Source: Pachyseris speciosa (Eukaryota > Cnidaria > Anthozoa > Scleractinia > Pachyseridae). From it: DNA of 64,000 nucleotides. Positions 46,921 to 59,045 of the stretch are shown here, one piece after another. A program made the translations under genes and the position numbers. The notes beneath the pieces were generated by a model, which was not told where the DNA came from, searched no databases, and was given only the letters and a program-made list of their open reading frames with translations. The stretch spans positions 442,001-506,000 of the forward strand of contig JAEMWC010000653.1 of the NCBI GenBank assembly GCA_016490735.1, read 5' to 3'. Position 1 is the first letter of the stretch. Each line of letters begins with the position of its first letter.

Positions 46921-49900
46921 ATGGATAAGAAAAGTTTGAAAAAACTGAGCAAATCTAAGCTCCTAAATATGTTAATCAAGATGAATGAAAGACTTGAAAA
47001 GCTTGAAAAAATTGAGAAAAAGCCAAAAGTTATTATAGTTGATGATACCAAACCGATTCCCACCCCAAGGACAAAACCGATTCCCGCCCCAAGGACGAAA
47101 AGACCAACTGTGAAAGAATTGGTTGATTACTTCGAAAGAAAAAGACTGCCGTCTCCACCAAAAGAATGGTTGGAAGAAATAGAACAATTGAAAAAGAGAC
47201 CGATCCCAGCACCGAGAACCAAACAGGTGATTCAGAAACCAACACCTACACCAAGGACTAAGATTATACAAACAGAGAAAGCTTTAAAAGGTTTCACAAA
47301 ATCTTATGAAATCAGTATAAAAAATAACAAAGACCCGCTTGCGCAACTGCAAAACACAAGAAAGGCTGTTGCATATAATATTATAAAATTGTTGAATGAA
47401 ATTAAAGGTCTCAAATTTGTTGAAACGCTAAAGGTAACATTTGCAAAAATGACTGACGGAGAAATAGAATACAAAACCGCATATTTCAACAGTGTAGCTC
47501 AAACAATTGTGAATAATCTGGAAGTAACTGAATCACTACAGTTGTCAAAAGACCAAATAATGAATAAGATTGCAGTTTGGGTATCTGAAGGTTCTGGTTG
47601 GACAATTGAATCTGTTGACAGCCATTATCTTAATGTTGTGAAATATCGACCTATGATGGGTTCTTCATACATAAAACTACCAGTAGAACTTAGAAATAAA
47701 AAAGGTTTGATCAATATGAAAAATGAGGATAATGAATGCTTCAGATGGTCTCATATCAGACATTTGAACCCACAAGAGAAAAACCCACAGAGGATTAAAA
47801 AATCAGACAAACAGTATATTGACAAATTGGATTATTCAGGAATTGAATTTCCAGTGGCAACCAAACATTACAATAAGATTGAAAAACAAAATGAGATCAA
47901 CATCAATATTTTCGGTTATGAGAATAAACAACCATATCCACTATATGTTTCAAAAGAAAAGTATGAAGACTGTTTGAATCTTCTTCTTATAACTGAAAAT
48001 GAAAACAAACATTATGTGTTGATCAAAGATTTCAACAAGTTAATGTATAATCAGACTAAACATGAGCATAGAAAGCATTTCTGCATGCATTGTCTTCAGT
48101 GTTTCAGCTCTGAAAGGGTTCTGAATGATCATAAGGACAACTGTATGCTAGTTAATGGCACACAAGCAATAAAGATGCCAACCAAGGATAACAACATACT
48201 GAAATTCAACAATTACCATAAACAACAACAGGTACCATTTGTGATATATGCTGATTTTGAGGCTATCACTGAGAAAATACATGGTTGCCAACCCAACAAT
48301 GATAAATCATACACTGAAGCCTATCAGAAGCATACTGATTGTGGATATGGTTACAAAGTTGTTTGTTGTTATGATGATAAATATAGCAAGCCAATACAAA
48401 TATACAGGGGTGAAAAAGCTGTGTACAAATTCATGGAAGCTGTGATTGAGGAAGTTAAATATTGCAAGAAGGTTATGAAAAAAGAATTCAACAAACCATT
48501 GAAAATGACAAAAGATGATGAGGAGGAATTCCAAAAAGCCAAAGAATGTCACATTTGTGATAAAAAATACACTGACAAAGATATTCGAGTACGAGATCAC
48601 TGTCATATTAGTGGCCAGTACAGAGGATCAGCTCATCAAGAATGTAACCTGAAACTTAGAGTTAACCCAGAAGAAATAAAGATACCTGTTATATTTCACA
48701 ATCTAAGAGGTTATGACAGTCATTTTATTATGCAAGAGATTGGAGCCATTGTCAAGAAACACACCTTTACAAATAAGAAAGGTGAGAAGTGCCAGATGAC
48801 AATCAATGCTATACCCAATAATATGGAGAAGTATATGGCTTTCATGCTTGGCAATCACCTAACATTTCTTGATAGTTTCCAGTTCATGAGCTCTAGTTTG
48901 GAAAAACTTGTAGGCAATCTACCAAAAGAAGCCTTAAAATACACCTCACAAGAGTTCAAGGGAAATGATCTTAATCTGGTGGCACAGAAAGGTGTTTATC
49001 CTTATGACTATATGGATAGTTTCAATAAATTCAACCAAAAGCTGCCATCAAAAGACGAATTCTACAGTATATTGAGTGATGAGCATATATCAGATGAAGA
49101 CTATGCACATGCTCAGACTGTTTGGAAAGCATTCTCTTTGAAAAACATGGGAGATTATCATAACCTGTACCTTAAAACAGATGTGCTCCTATTAGCTGAT
49201 GTATTTGAAAACTTCAGGAAAACATGTATTGAGTATTACAAACTGGACCCATGCCACTATTTCACATCTCCTGGCTTATCATGGGATGCAATGTTAAAGA
49301 TGACTGATATCAAACTGGAATTGATGACTGACATTGATATGTTCCAGTTCATTGAAAAGGGTCTGCGAGGTGGTATCAGTTATATTGCCAACCGTTACGG
49401 TAAAGCAAATAATAAATACATGAAAGAGTATAATGAGAAGGCGCCCTCTAAGTATATCATGTATCTTGATGCTAACAATCTTTACGGTTGGGCTATGAGT
49501 CAATACCTCCCAATAGGTGGATTCAGATGGATGACTGAGAATAAAATAAACAATCTCAACCTTGCTAAGTACAAAGAAGATAGTTCAAAGGGTTTGATAC
49601 TTGAAGTTGATCTGGAATACCCCCAAGAGTTACATGACCATCATAATGACTACCCACTTGGGCCAGAGAAGGTGAAAGTAACTGAAGGCATGTTGTCTGA
49701 TTACTGCAAAGATATTGCAAAGAAATACAATATATCAACTGGTTTGGTACATAAACTGATACCAACATTAAGCAACAAAGAGAAATATGTTCTTCATTAC
49801 AGAAACCTCCAATTATACACAGACTTGGGTTTGAAAATAACAAAAATCCATAGGGTTCTTGAATTCAAACAATCCCCTTGGCTGAGACAGTACATTGACT

Positions 49901-50730
49901 TCAACACACAGAAAAGAACTAATGCCAAAAATGCCTTTGAGAAAGACTTTTTCAAGTTAATGAATAACAGTGTATTTGGCAAAACCATGGAGAATCTCAG
50001 AAAGAGAGTAGATGTCAGATTGGTGACAGATGGGAAGAAGCTATTGAAATTAGCCAGTAAACCCACTTATGTTAGCAGTAAGATATTCAATGAAAATCTG
50101 GTTGCAGTGCATAAGATCAAAGAAACACTAACTTTAAACAGGCCAGCATACGTGGGGATGTGTATTCTAGACCTTAGCAAGACACTGACGTATGATTTCC
50201 ATTATAATTACATCAAACAAAAGTATGGTAATAAGGCCAAGCTGCTCTTCACTGATACAGACAGTTTGACATATGAAATAGAAGCTGAAGATGTCTATAG
50301 GGATTTCTGGAATGATAAAGATAAATTTGACAATAGTGACTATCCTGAAAGCTCACAATATTTCAATAAGACCAATAAAAACGTAATTGGTAAATTTAAA
50401 GATGAGGCAGCAGGAGTACCTATTTGTGAATTTGTTGGATTGAAATCAAAGATGTACAGCTATATTAAAGATAACCAAAAAGGAGGAAAAACAGCAAAAG
50501 GAATCAAAAAGAACATAATCAAAAATAAAATCAAACATGAAAATTACAAAGACACTCTATTCAATAATAAACAGATGTATCACAAAATGAAAACAATCAG
50601 AAGTCAAAATCATCAATTGGGAAGTTATGAAATCAATAAAGTATCACTCAGCTGTTTCGATGACAAAAGATATTTATCAAAAGACGGAATCAACAGTCAT
50701 GCATATGGACATTATGCCATCAAAAAGTAA
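46921..50730 (+). CDS. Protein-primed family B DNA polymerase (pPolB)
   Basis: 1,269 residues, intact. N-terminus: a helical Lys-rich start and then four P-x-PRTK motifs (near residues 44-110), a proline-rich, SH3-ligand-like linker. Further on come a C2H2-type finger (CMHCLQCFSSERVLNDHKDN, about 388-408) and an endonuclease-VII/HNH-like cysteine-histidine block (CHICDKKY, RVRDHCHISG, AHQECN, about 544-577), both usual in Polinton polymerases. Exonuclease motifs: YADFEAI (about 442) and HNLRGYDSHF (about 593). Polymerase motifs: A, YLDANNLYGWAM (about 846); B, KLMNNSVFGKTMEN (about 1013); C, FTDTDSLTYE (about 1110). It replicates the element from its ends with a protein primer, and the 184-bp TIRs are the expected origins. 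It is the rightmost gene, ending 126 bp before the right TIR. Confidence 0.96.
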   Translation: MDKKSLKKLSKSKLLNMLIKMNERLEKLEKIEKKPKVIIVDDTKPIPTPRTKPIPAPRTKRPTVKELVDYFERKRLPSPPKEWLEEIEQLKKRPIPAPRTKQVIQKPTPTPRTKIIQTEKALKGFTKSYEISIKNNKDPLAQLQNTRKAVAYNIIKLLNEIKGLKFVETLKVTFAKMTDGEIEYKTAYFNSVAQTIVNNLEVTESLQLSKDQIMNKIAVWVSEGSGWTIESVDSHYLNVVKYRPMMGSSYIKLPVELRNKKGLINMKNEDNECFRWSHIRHLNPQEKNPQRIKKSDKQYIDKLDYSGIEFPVATKHYNKIEKQNEININIFGYENKQPYPLYVSKEKYEDCLNLLLITENENKHYVLIKDFNKLMYNQTKHEHRKHFCMHCLQCFSSERVLNDHKDNCMLVNGTQAIKMPTKDNNILKFNNYHKQQQVPFVIYADFEAITEKIHGCQPNNDKSYTEAYQKHTDCGYGYKVVCCYDDKYSKPIQIYRGEKAVYKFMEAVIEEVKYCKKVMKKEFNKPLKMTKDDEEEFQKAKECHICDKKYTDKDIRVRDHCHISGQYRGSAHQECNLKLRVNPEEIKIPVIFHNLRGYDSHFIMQEIGAIVKKHTFTNKKGEKCQMTINAIPNNMEKYMAFMLGNHLTFLDSFQFMSSSLEKLVGNLPKEALKYTSQEFKGNDLNLVAQKGVYPYDYMDSFNKFNQKLPSKDEFYSILSDEHISDEDYAHAQTVWKAFSLKNMGDYHNLYLKTDVLLLADVFENFRKTCIEYYKLDPCHYFTSPGLSWDAMLKMTDIKLELMTDIDMFQFIEKGLRGGISYIANRYGKANNKYMKEYNEKAPSKYIMYLDANNLYGWAMSQYLPIGGFRWMTENKINNLNLAKYKEDSSKGLILEVDLEYPQELHDHHNDYPLGPEKVKVTEGMLSDYCKDIAKKYNISTGLVHKLIPTLSNKEKYVLHYRNLQLYTDLGLKITKIHRVLEFKQSPWLRQYIDFNTQKRTNAKNAFEKDFFKLMNNSVFGKTMENLRKRVDVRLVTDGKKLLKLASKPTYVSSKIFNENLVAVHKIKETLTLNRPAYVGMCILDLSKTLTYDFHYNYIKQKYGNKAKLLFTDTDSLTYEIEAEDVYRDFWNDKDKFDNSDYPESSQYFNKTNKNVIGKFKDEAAGVPICEFVGLKSKMYSYIKDNQKGGKTAKGIKKNIIKNKIKHENYKDTLFNNKQMYHKMKTIRSQNHQLGSYEINKVSLSCFDDKRYLSKDGINSHAYGHYAIKK

Positions 50731-50856
50731 ATCCAAAGAAGTCATGACGTCACGGCACAGCTGTGTCGGTCTACAAACTTTAGCATAAACTTTTTAAGTA
50801 AAAATTGTCAGTAAACTTTACTTCAAGAATTTATAATAAGGAACTTGTTTCATTGT

Positions 50857-51040
50857 GCTATAGGTGATGACTCATTTCCTGTTTTTCCGAAAATGTCACG
50901 CTTGGTGGTTTCCGAGAATTTCAGATTAAACAACTATATATTTCCATCAGATTGAAAAATGTGCTGAAAATTAAATAACTATAAATTACTATAATCATTT
51001 ATTTGAAAAGTGTGCTGAAACCGCCAAACACTATACTACT
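50857..51040 (-). repeat. Polinton right terminal inverted repeat (184 bp)
   Basis: Inverted copy of 31339-31522, from GCTATAGGTGATGACTCATT to ...CACTATACTACT. One substitution is evident (TTTTCGG here against TTCTCGG on the left). Confidence 0.95.
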
Positions 51041-51046
51041 TACATA
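51041..51046. repeat. 6-bp target-site duplication (TACATA), right flank of the Polinton
   Basis: Identical to 31333-31338 and directly adjacent to the element end. Confidence 0.95.
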
Positions 51047-51610
51047 GACTTCACCGACTTTCATCACATCTCCTTCACCAAGGCTTGAAATCTACGCTGC
51101 TTCGTAAGTCGTTGACTAAATTCTTGAAATGCCACGGTGCTATCCGGCGTTGAGAAGTATGGTGCTACGTTACAGGAGATGAGATTAGCAATCCGGGATT
51201 GAGACGCCGCTGTATATATGCTTTGTTATTTTTTGATCCTTTATATTATCCTGACGCCCATTTTTGAGATTTATGTTGCTTTCATTCCTTTCGTTTTGAT
51301 GCTAGTGTGCGTGCGGAATTTTCCTTACGTTGTTCGCGTGCTTTGCGTATTTAGTTTACGCGGCTTAGTTCGTTATTAACGTACTCCTATTATTTTACGT
51401 TGTTTTAGTTGCTAATATGTATTGTCAATAACTGTGTTCACAGTATGGGTGGCTCCTCCTAAAATGTTCTGCAACTGGTATAGGATTTGATGTAGCCGAA
51501 ACCAATTGTGGAATTGAACACATTTTAGGCATCCTACGGCTGATGAACAGTTATTACATTCAGATATTTTTAGAAGCAACATTTGTTTGCGGTCTGTCAC
51601 CTTTGAATTA
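51047..51610 (+). pseudogene. Retroelement reverse-transcriptase tail and 3' region, downstream half
   Basis: Continues the tail interrupted at 31338. GACTTCACCGACTTTCATCAC begins a segment that matches 55976-56505 along its whole length, with several indels. It includes the coding end and the 3' region with ATATGTATTGTCAATAACTGTG and GTGGCTCCTCCTAAAAT. Joined to the left part it makes an interrupted copy of the element seen whole at 55894-56505. Confidence 0.8.
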
Positions 51611-52930
51611 GAAAGAATAGAATACAGCCACCAACAATAAATAAAGGGTAATTGCAGGACAATATTTCAAATAAAGACCACTCTTGATCGTGTAGGCTAC
51701 AGAGTATGCCGGTAGCCTACAGAGCATGCGTATTTTGAGGCGAACGATAGCTGAGTATTTTTTTTAGAAAACGATCCTGGGTTACGAGCAAAGAAATTGG
51801 GGAGAGAGGTAAATGGGTTCCAATGGTGTGCCTTGAAAATCCAAGATGGCGGCTTAATACGAGAAGGACTATTTTAAGGTGATTCCTCACAATTGCATGG
51901 CGCATCCTTACTGCTCATAATTTATGGCGTCATTTGGCGCGCGCTCGCGCGCGCGCACATTAAAAACATGGCGTATCTGCCTTGACACTGAGCTTTGTCA
52001 GCCGAAATTTTCCCTTTGTCGCCGTGTTGCAAAGAAACGAGCACGGTGACTACCCTGTTAATTTACGTTATTTACTCGTAATAGGCAGACGAAAAACATA
52101 TTTTAAGGATAAAAAAAATTAATAGTAGAAGTTGGATTATTTCCATATAAATGACGTGAAACTCTGCATTTGGAGCCAGGGAGTAGTATGACATGATGAC
52201 GCATTGGTCTACTTTTCTTACATTATTTACAAGATCGGACAATTTGAAATCCTTATACCGAAACTCACTGAAATTATAGCCTAAACACACAATTAGGCTC
52301 TGGGTTTCACTACTACTCATAGTTTTTGCTACATAACAACACTTTTTTTTCGGTTGCTCAAGTTTCGAACATTTCTTGCCCAACTGCGCAACTCCGCGGT
52401 TTTTCAATGTCCTACGCATGGATATCAATTGTGCCAAGTTTGAAAAAAATCTTAATAGTACAACCTTTTCTGGGGAATTACCTTAAACGTTACTGGCCGT
52501 GACCCTGATTGAATGACAACTAACAGCTATAGAGTAACCTGTTCTCATTAGATTAACAGCTTTTCACTGCACTGTCATAACACACTTAGCAAACACTTAC
52601 CAATGCAATTAAAATGCAAAAAAGGAAACTAAGTCTTTTTTAAGAGGAGCATGTCAGGAGAGTCACTGATGAAACGCTTTTACCGCCTTTATTGCTATCA
52701 CGACTAACAAACTGGCAAGTGTAAATTACACACACAATCTTCAATATTTGAACAATGTTAGTAAATAAAAAAATTAAGATATCGACACACAATATTAAAT
52801 ATACCAGTGAACGCCATCACATAGAGTACGTCCGGAGTGGCCATGTTGGAGGACCAAACAAAAACCAATATTTGCACAATAAATTATGCTAGTTGCTTGG
52901 TAATGGGCGAAAGGACAACTGAAAACAAAT
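51611..52930. other. No gene supported
   Basis: Short frames here, such as the one at 52437-52072 minus, show no domain. CGCGCGCTCGCGCGCGCGC at 51940 is simple sequence. A GTGGCCATGTTGGAGGACCAAA block near 52838 is inverted at about 53207-53228 and could mark a small inverted-repeat element around the SINE below. Confidence 0.45.
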
Positions 52931-53010
52931 CAGAGTCCCAGGCAGGAATCGAACCTACGACCTCGGTAACACCGGTCGGATGCTTTAACCACTGAACTAC
53001 AGGAACTCTT
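52931..53010 (-). repeat. tRNA-like SINE head
   Basis: The minus strand gives a tRNA-like fold: A-box-like TGTAGTTCAGTGGTTAAAGCA and B-box GGTCGTAGGTTCGATTCC, with AAGAGTTCC / GGGACTCTG ends. The flanks GCTAGTTGCTTGG[T/C]AA[T/C]GGGCGAAAGG on one side at 52889 and again at 53153 suggest a short interspersed repeat rather than a functional tRNA. Confidence 0.5.
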
Positions 53011-53239
53011 GGTGAGCCAGGTCGCTTATCTAGGTTCTTATACAAAATGTCAAACTGGTCTGCGGGCTCGACAATGAAAGTGTGATTCAGCGTCATAATG
53101 TAATTATTAATGATGGTAATGGTGTGATGTGCCCGTGAGAAAGATGATATGCTAGTTGCTTGGCAACGGGCGAAAGGACAACTGAAAAAAACAAATTTTA
53201 TTGTTTTGGTTCTCCAACATGGCCGCTCCGCATATATTC

Positions 53240-54940
53240 TTTACACGGGTGAAGTTGTTTTTCCTTCGCGGCTTTAACGGCACTTTCGCAAGTTTAAATC
53301 CTCGATCATCATGGCAAGAAATGAGGGACATAAGGGGGCGGAGTCCCTTCAGAGCATTCTAGAGAGCTGTCAATTACTTTCTTTCTTTGGCAAGATGCTA
53401 TTGGATGATCGTTGCTATAGAAATTCGCAGGAGGTTGAAAATAAAAAAAAAAAGAAGATGTCGGCCCTGTCGAGTAATCTAGGGTTGTCTGCAACAGGGA
53501 AGAAATAAAGATATTAAAGACAGTTTGTTGTCTGGAAAATTTCCACTAATAAATAAATCTGTTTTTGGCTGTTTTGGTGAAATATCGGACATTCTTGGCG
53601 TATGAAAGCGTACTGTACTTCGAACGATCACGGCGAATTGATAATTTGATTTCTTCCTGTCTAATTTTCCCGCGATCTCGCCGAAATGATTTGTTGTCAT
53701 TCTCAGTCTTTTACCGATGATTTCTATTCGTAAAAGGCCTGGGAAAGAGAAGAAGGATATAACAAAATGGCCGGCAGTACTTCGAACTTGCGAAAACTTG
53801 GAACTTGCGAAACGTTCGCAGCACTCATCGCGCTTCTATGAAGATTTACCTTCATCCAGGTAGACTTGAAAAAAGTCCATCTTCAATGCTGATTATCGTG
53901 GTGGACCGAAACTGTGATAGAAAAACAGTTCGTGAACTACATTGTTTTGGAACAATATTTCTGATTGATACCAGGAAATTCGTTCCCGTACGGGATTGTA
54001 AAGTTCGATTTTTTGAAGGCGATTCAGCTGGAAAAGGCATTCCGCCATACTTTTCTTTCCAAAGAAGAAAGCTCAACTTCAAAGTTCAAAACCGTGGCGG
54101 CTAAAGCTGGAAAGTGACTAATTTTTTGTGTCCAAGAACGACTATCGATGTCAAGAAGCAGGATCAGATTGATACCAGTGGAAAAGTCAAAAGCTTAGAG
54201 AGTTATGTCAAAAAATTTAATTTTCTTCACACAAGTCTCTCTATTTATACCCGCTATGTTTTTAGTGTGATTTTTCTACGAACTGCGCACGCGTGTCCCT
54301 CATTACTAGTTCAGCCTAACAATTTAGCCATCGAAATAAACTAGCAAAAATGTTTTGTTTTTAAACCCAGCATTATGATACACGTGGACACAAAAGGCAG
54401 ATTTTCATTGGCTACTCGCTTTGAAACTAGGACAAATATCATCTCTTATGAGGGCGAGAAGTGCTGAAACAACTAGCATGACGTCTAGGCTAATAACATG
54501 TCAAGCGTGGATTAAGTTTTTTGTAAAGCACTTAGTTGTCTACTCCATGCTGCATTTCCCTGTATCGCAAATGTATCTGGCGAAGATGACTGTCCCTCTT
54601 TATTCTTGCGTGTGAATTGGGGATGAGGAATAAATATAGCTTTGGGAAAGGAAGGCCAATATCTTTAGCCATCAAGGCATGAGTTAGTGCCATCGCAATA
54701 CTTAATATATAGTCTACAGCGATCTTATTCGTCTGTCTTTTTTGAATAAATGCCGCGCCCTTAACTTGTTATAAAGGTTTTATTGGATTTAGTTTGAAGT
54801 TTCGAAATGCATCCTCGCCTTTTTTACATACATATAGCCCTGCTGGATGGGCGGTGGTAGTTCTACTCTAAGGGTAGAACTATAATTCGATCAAACTGAA
54901 GTGATATATATGACCCAAAAAGAAATTTTGTTTTTCTTAT
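53240..54940. other. No gene supported
   Basis: Several short frames on both strands (for example 53805-54104 plus) with no domain, no codon bias and no splice context that I could establish. Probably intergenic, 3' of the channel gene. Confidence 0.4.
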
Positions 54941-54947
54941 CGAGGGC

Positions 54948-55289
54948 TCAAGCCAAAACGTCAATACCGTTTAAGTAAACATACCAATATCCAGTATTAT
55001 ACAAAGCATATGAAAGGGGAAAAACTATTCGGCAGACAAAGTCTATCTTCACTGCACGACTTAGCTTGGATGAAAACTTTCCTCTGAGAAGTCCGAAACA
55101 AATTTTCCGGTCACTTGATTCCATTCCGAGCGGTTGCTTCCCCTCCGCAGTTGCTGTTCCCATTGTCACCGGTAACACTTGCACCCTGCCCTTGTGGCTG
55201 ACGGGAGAGTCACTAGGTTTCTTAATACTTTCAGAGCATCTGCGAAAATTGGGATTCAGCTTACTCAAGGAAACGTCAGAGCAGGTGTC
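54948..55289 (-). CDS. Channel exon 9: intracellular loop end and TM4
   Basis: 342 nt from acceptor CTGTAG to TGA (54950-54948). It encodes a Ser/Lys-rich loop (LNPNFRRCSESIKKPSDSPV) and TM4 with the typical IDFVCRIVFPLSYALYNTGY, then WYVYL. In phase with exon 8. Confidence 0.88.
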   Translation of the reverse strand, partial: DTCSDVSLSKLNPNFRRCSESIKKPSDSPVSHKGRVQVLPVTMGTATAEGKQPLGMESSDRKICFGLLRGKFSSKLSRAVKIDFVCRIVFPLSYALYNTGYWYVYLNGIDVLA

Positions 55290-58200
55290 CTACAGAGAAA
55301 GAGAAAACGGAGACATAAGATGGACCCACCATATATAATGTGGCCTCTTTGAGATTTTTAAACTGACACAATCAACGTTAATCGTTACAGATCCCATATA
55401 TGTATAAATCTATCTTACGGTTTCCATATATAGCCTTCCTTCGGGTACGTAGGTACGGGGGCAAAGCTGTTAGCGCAAACCTATTCTAATTTCACCTATG
55501 GTCACAGTGCTACAGTTCCCTTTATTTTAAGATGCCAAGTGACAAGTTCTCATTACCAGTCCTTCGTTTTCGTGTCCCTCGTCCTTGCTTTGTTTTATTT
55601 TTGAAGATGCCAGCCTTTCCACCAGTACACACTCGGCAAGGGACAGGAAGATAAAGAGAAATGAGGTCATCAGATACCAGTCCACGCCCTTTACATAACT
55701 CACCTACAGACAAAATGGGTCAGAAATTTTAGGAGCATTTTGGATTTGGGAAAGAATGCTTTCCAATCACTGTTTCGCTGACAAATTGTAAATTTAATTT
55801 TCGGTGAGACGAAGCCCACGTGGTTGCGAATTGTAAATGGTGCGAAGATGGGTCAAAGATAAAAGTGACCAGAACGTGATCAGAGCGTTTTTCAATCCGG
55901 CCTATGGTGTTTTCATATCTCAATTAGTGAGATATGCTAGAACTTTGCACATCGAAATTGGATTTTATTGATAGACTTCACCGACTTTCATCACATCTCC
56001 TTCACCAAGGCTTCAAATCTACGCTGCTTCGTAAATCGTTGACTAAATTCTTGAAACGCCACGGTGCTATCGTTGAGCAGTATGGTTCTACACTACAGGA
56101 GATGATATTAGCCATCCAGAGATGAGATTATATCCTTTTTATTATCCTGACGCCCAAATATGAGAGCTTTGTTACTTGCATTCATTACAATTTAAAGCAA
56201 GTGTGAGCGCGCAATTTTCCTGAAGTTGTGCGCGTGCTTGCTTATTTAGTTTACGTGTGCTTAGTTCCTTATTAACGTACTCCTATTATTTTACGTTGTT
56301 TTCCTTGCTAATATGTATTGTCAATAACTGTGCTCACAGTGTGGGTGGCTCCTCCTAAAATTTTCTGCAATTGGTATAGGATTTGATGGAGCCGAAACCA
56401 ATTGTGGAATTGCACACATTTTAGGTATCCTACTGATGAACATTTATTACATGCAGATATTTTTAGAAACAACATTTGTTTGCGGTCTATCACCTTTGAA
56501 TTAATTAAACTTTCAACGAAATGTCAACCGCCTAAATAAAATGTGCTTACTAATTCGATTTTTACATGTTCCTTCATGAACAGCTACCACGGGTGATAAC
56601 CAACCGTTCATCTGAAAGAGACGACTGGTATTTTCTGATCGTAAACGGAAAGCTATGGCAATAATAATCTCAGGTGTGGGACCAGAAATTGGGCAAAAAG
56701 TGTTCATATGGCTATTTCAAACTATGTACTTTTCTCGCGCAATGATAAAGCACTGCAATTAATTTGCTCGATAAATCGAGTACTTTTCTTGATGGGTACG
56801 AATTAGAAAAAGACAGCAAGCCAACAACCGAAGTTAAGGTCAAACCTTAGGTAGCATCCCGTTGATGTAACCCAACAAGAAGACGATGGTGAGAATGCAA
56901 GTGATACCAACAGTGAGCCTATCACCGCCATTCTCAGGACTCATCCAGAATACGATCCAACTGAGCATCACCAAAAAGATGCAAGGTAGGTACAGCTGGA
57001 TCATGTAGTATCCCAGGCGCCTTTGCAGCGTGAATGAAACGTCAACGATGGTGAAATTGCCTGGGCAAAACATTAAAGCAAGCATTCACTCCAGTGTGCG
57101 TTCGCGATGCCGTCAGTCTGCTAAACCAAAATTCTACTGTGATGTCTATTAATGAGCTTGACAACTACTTATTTTAATATTTGTATATTTTGTACGTTGT
57201 GATTAGCTAATGAAGGAGAAACAAACTTTTTGGAATCAAAAGTTCCGTTATGAAAGCCAGAGTTTAAATTATAGCAAGTGCAGACACCACACTTAAAAGA
57301 ACAGTAATCCAAGGTACCGTAAAAGCTCTATGAAGCCCCCCTCCTAATAACCCTCTCCCCCATTTTTGCTGGTTTGTTTTTAAACAAATATACACTCAAA
57401 TACATAATACTGTTTGCTGCTCTGTATTAAAGGATAAAGTTTCACTGTAGTTGTTTGAGTTTAGTACAAAAACTATTCAAAGACGAAAACGAAGGGTTTG
57501 AGATTTGAAATAAGCCCCCTCCCTTCCCCCCCACCCCCCCCCCACCCCCACAACCACCACCTCTGTATTAACCACCCCACTCTAATAAGTCCTCCGCCAA
57601 TAAGGCCTGAAATTGAACAAGCCCCCACCCGGGGGCTTAATAGAGCTTTTATGGTAAACGAGTTTTAGATCCGAGCTGTCGGTGTTCGAGATAGCGGGAG
57701 TTGATACAGAATTTCATCAGAGGAACGAAAACAAATTCTCTACTTCCTTTCATAAAGTTTTAATAATGTCTGTAAACGTTTCGTGGAATTCGAGAATAGA
57801 TAGAAATTAGTAACTTTACACGTGCGCATTTCAACAACAAACTCTCCCTGGTCTCATCTCACAATTTATGTATTGCTGTTTCTTGGAAACACAGAAGGCG
57901 TATCGTGTAGAATCAGTGATCAAAAGTGAACTTGACAAACAGAAAGATTGTAACGCTCTTAAACATTTCCGGTACTCATGAATTGAATTTCATCCCTTAC
58001 AGTACATCAGGGTCAATTAATGAGTTACTTAAGAGGGTTTACAAAATAAGCAAACTCGTGGTCCTAAAGAAATGTAAGCAGTAGAGAAAAGACACCACAG
58101 ATATGTTGAGAAATGAACGTGTATTTCATAGATATCGTACCAACGCTATATTCATCAACTCTTCGCGACACCTTAGCAGAAATGATTGAGAATTGTGCCA

Positions 58201-59003
58201 TGGTGGGTTGGGCAACAATCACTTTGTTTGTCTTCCATTTGTAATCCACGTCATTTGTCTGAAATCCGTCTAAAAACGAAGAATAAATAAAGAGTTTTAC
58301 TACTCTTTACTACAATAGGTTATAATACAAGTAGCACAAGTGCAATAATATGGCAGGCACACTTCGATGTAGACTCATCTTTCCTGGTAATGAAATTCAG
58401 ATTGCAAAATCAAATTAAGCTCAGACTTCTCGAATATGAGGATTCTTTAATAGGTACCCAGCTGCGTTTCGCGGCGCTGATAAAGCGACCAGCAGTTATT
58501 GCTACTTCTCCATAGACAATAGGGAGTTTAAGAAACGAGGACGGGAACGTCAACGACAACGTCACAAAACAATAGGTTTAATGAGCAGGAACAATAGCTC
58601 TGCACATGCGTTTTGCATTTTGGTACATTTCTTTGTCGTCCTCAGCAAAACAACAACGTAAAATGACCAAATTTTAGGTTTTGGCGAGAACGGGAGCCCA
58701 TGGTGCAAACTTTTCTTTCTTTTTCTTTACTTTAACGCCTTTCATAGAAATTTAGTTCCTAGATAGTTCTGCGATATTTTACAAGTTGAACAAATTGTAA
58801 TAATCGCGAAAGTGCTACGATAACGAGAAGATATATTTTGAAATCACGTTTTCGCGTCCTCGCTTCCTCGTTCCTTAAACTCCCTAATATCGTCAGCAAC
58901 CGCAAAATTGCTCGCAAAGTTTTTAAAATTCGTTTGCTCTCTAAGCAGGCATCAGTACCTATATTTATTTACCTGTTTATTCACCTTGAAAATACCATAA
59001 ACA

Positions 59004-59045
<42 letters not shown>

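Larger units (their letters stand above)
31339..51040. mobile_element. Polinton/Maverick (adinto-like) element, 19.7 kb, with both termini
   Basis: Defined by 184-bp inverted terminal repeats (31339-31522 and 50857-51040) with a single clear mismatch noted (ATTCTCGG versus ATTTTCGG), AG...CT ends and a TACATA duplication. All Polinton hallmark genes are present: protein-primed PolB, integrase with chromodomain, packaging ATPase, cysteine protease, penton-like minor capsid and major capsid. Accessory genes for fibres, membrane attack and regulation are also present. Breaks are seen in the major capsid gene, the zinc-ribbon/PLA2 gene and the coiled-coil gene, and the protease and integrase lack visible ATGs. 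The structural integrity of the termini indicates a fairly recent insertion; the gene lesions indicate it is now defective, unless some are sequence errors in homopolymer runs. Confidence 0.97.

Noticed and set aside
53805..54104. Possible coding exon between the Polinton and the channel gene
   Set aside because: No recognised domain, no clean splice sites and an overlapping open frame on the other strand.
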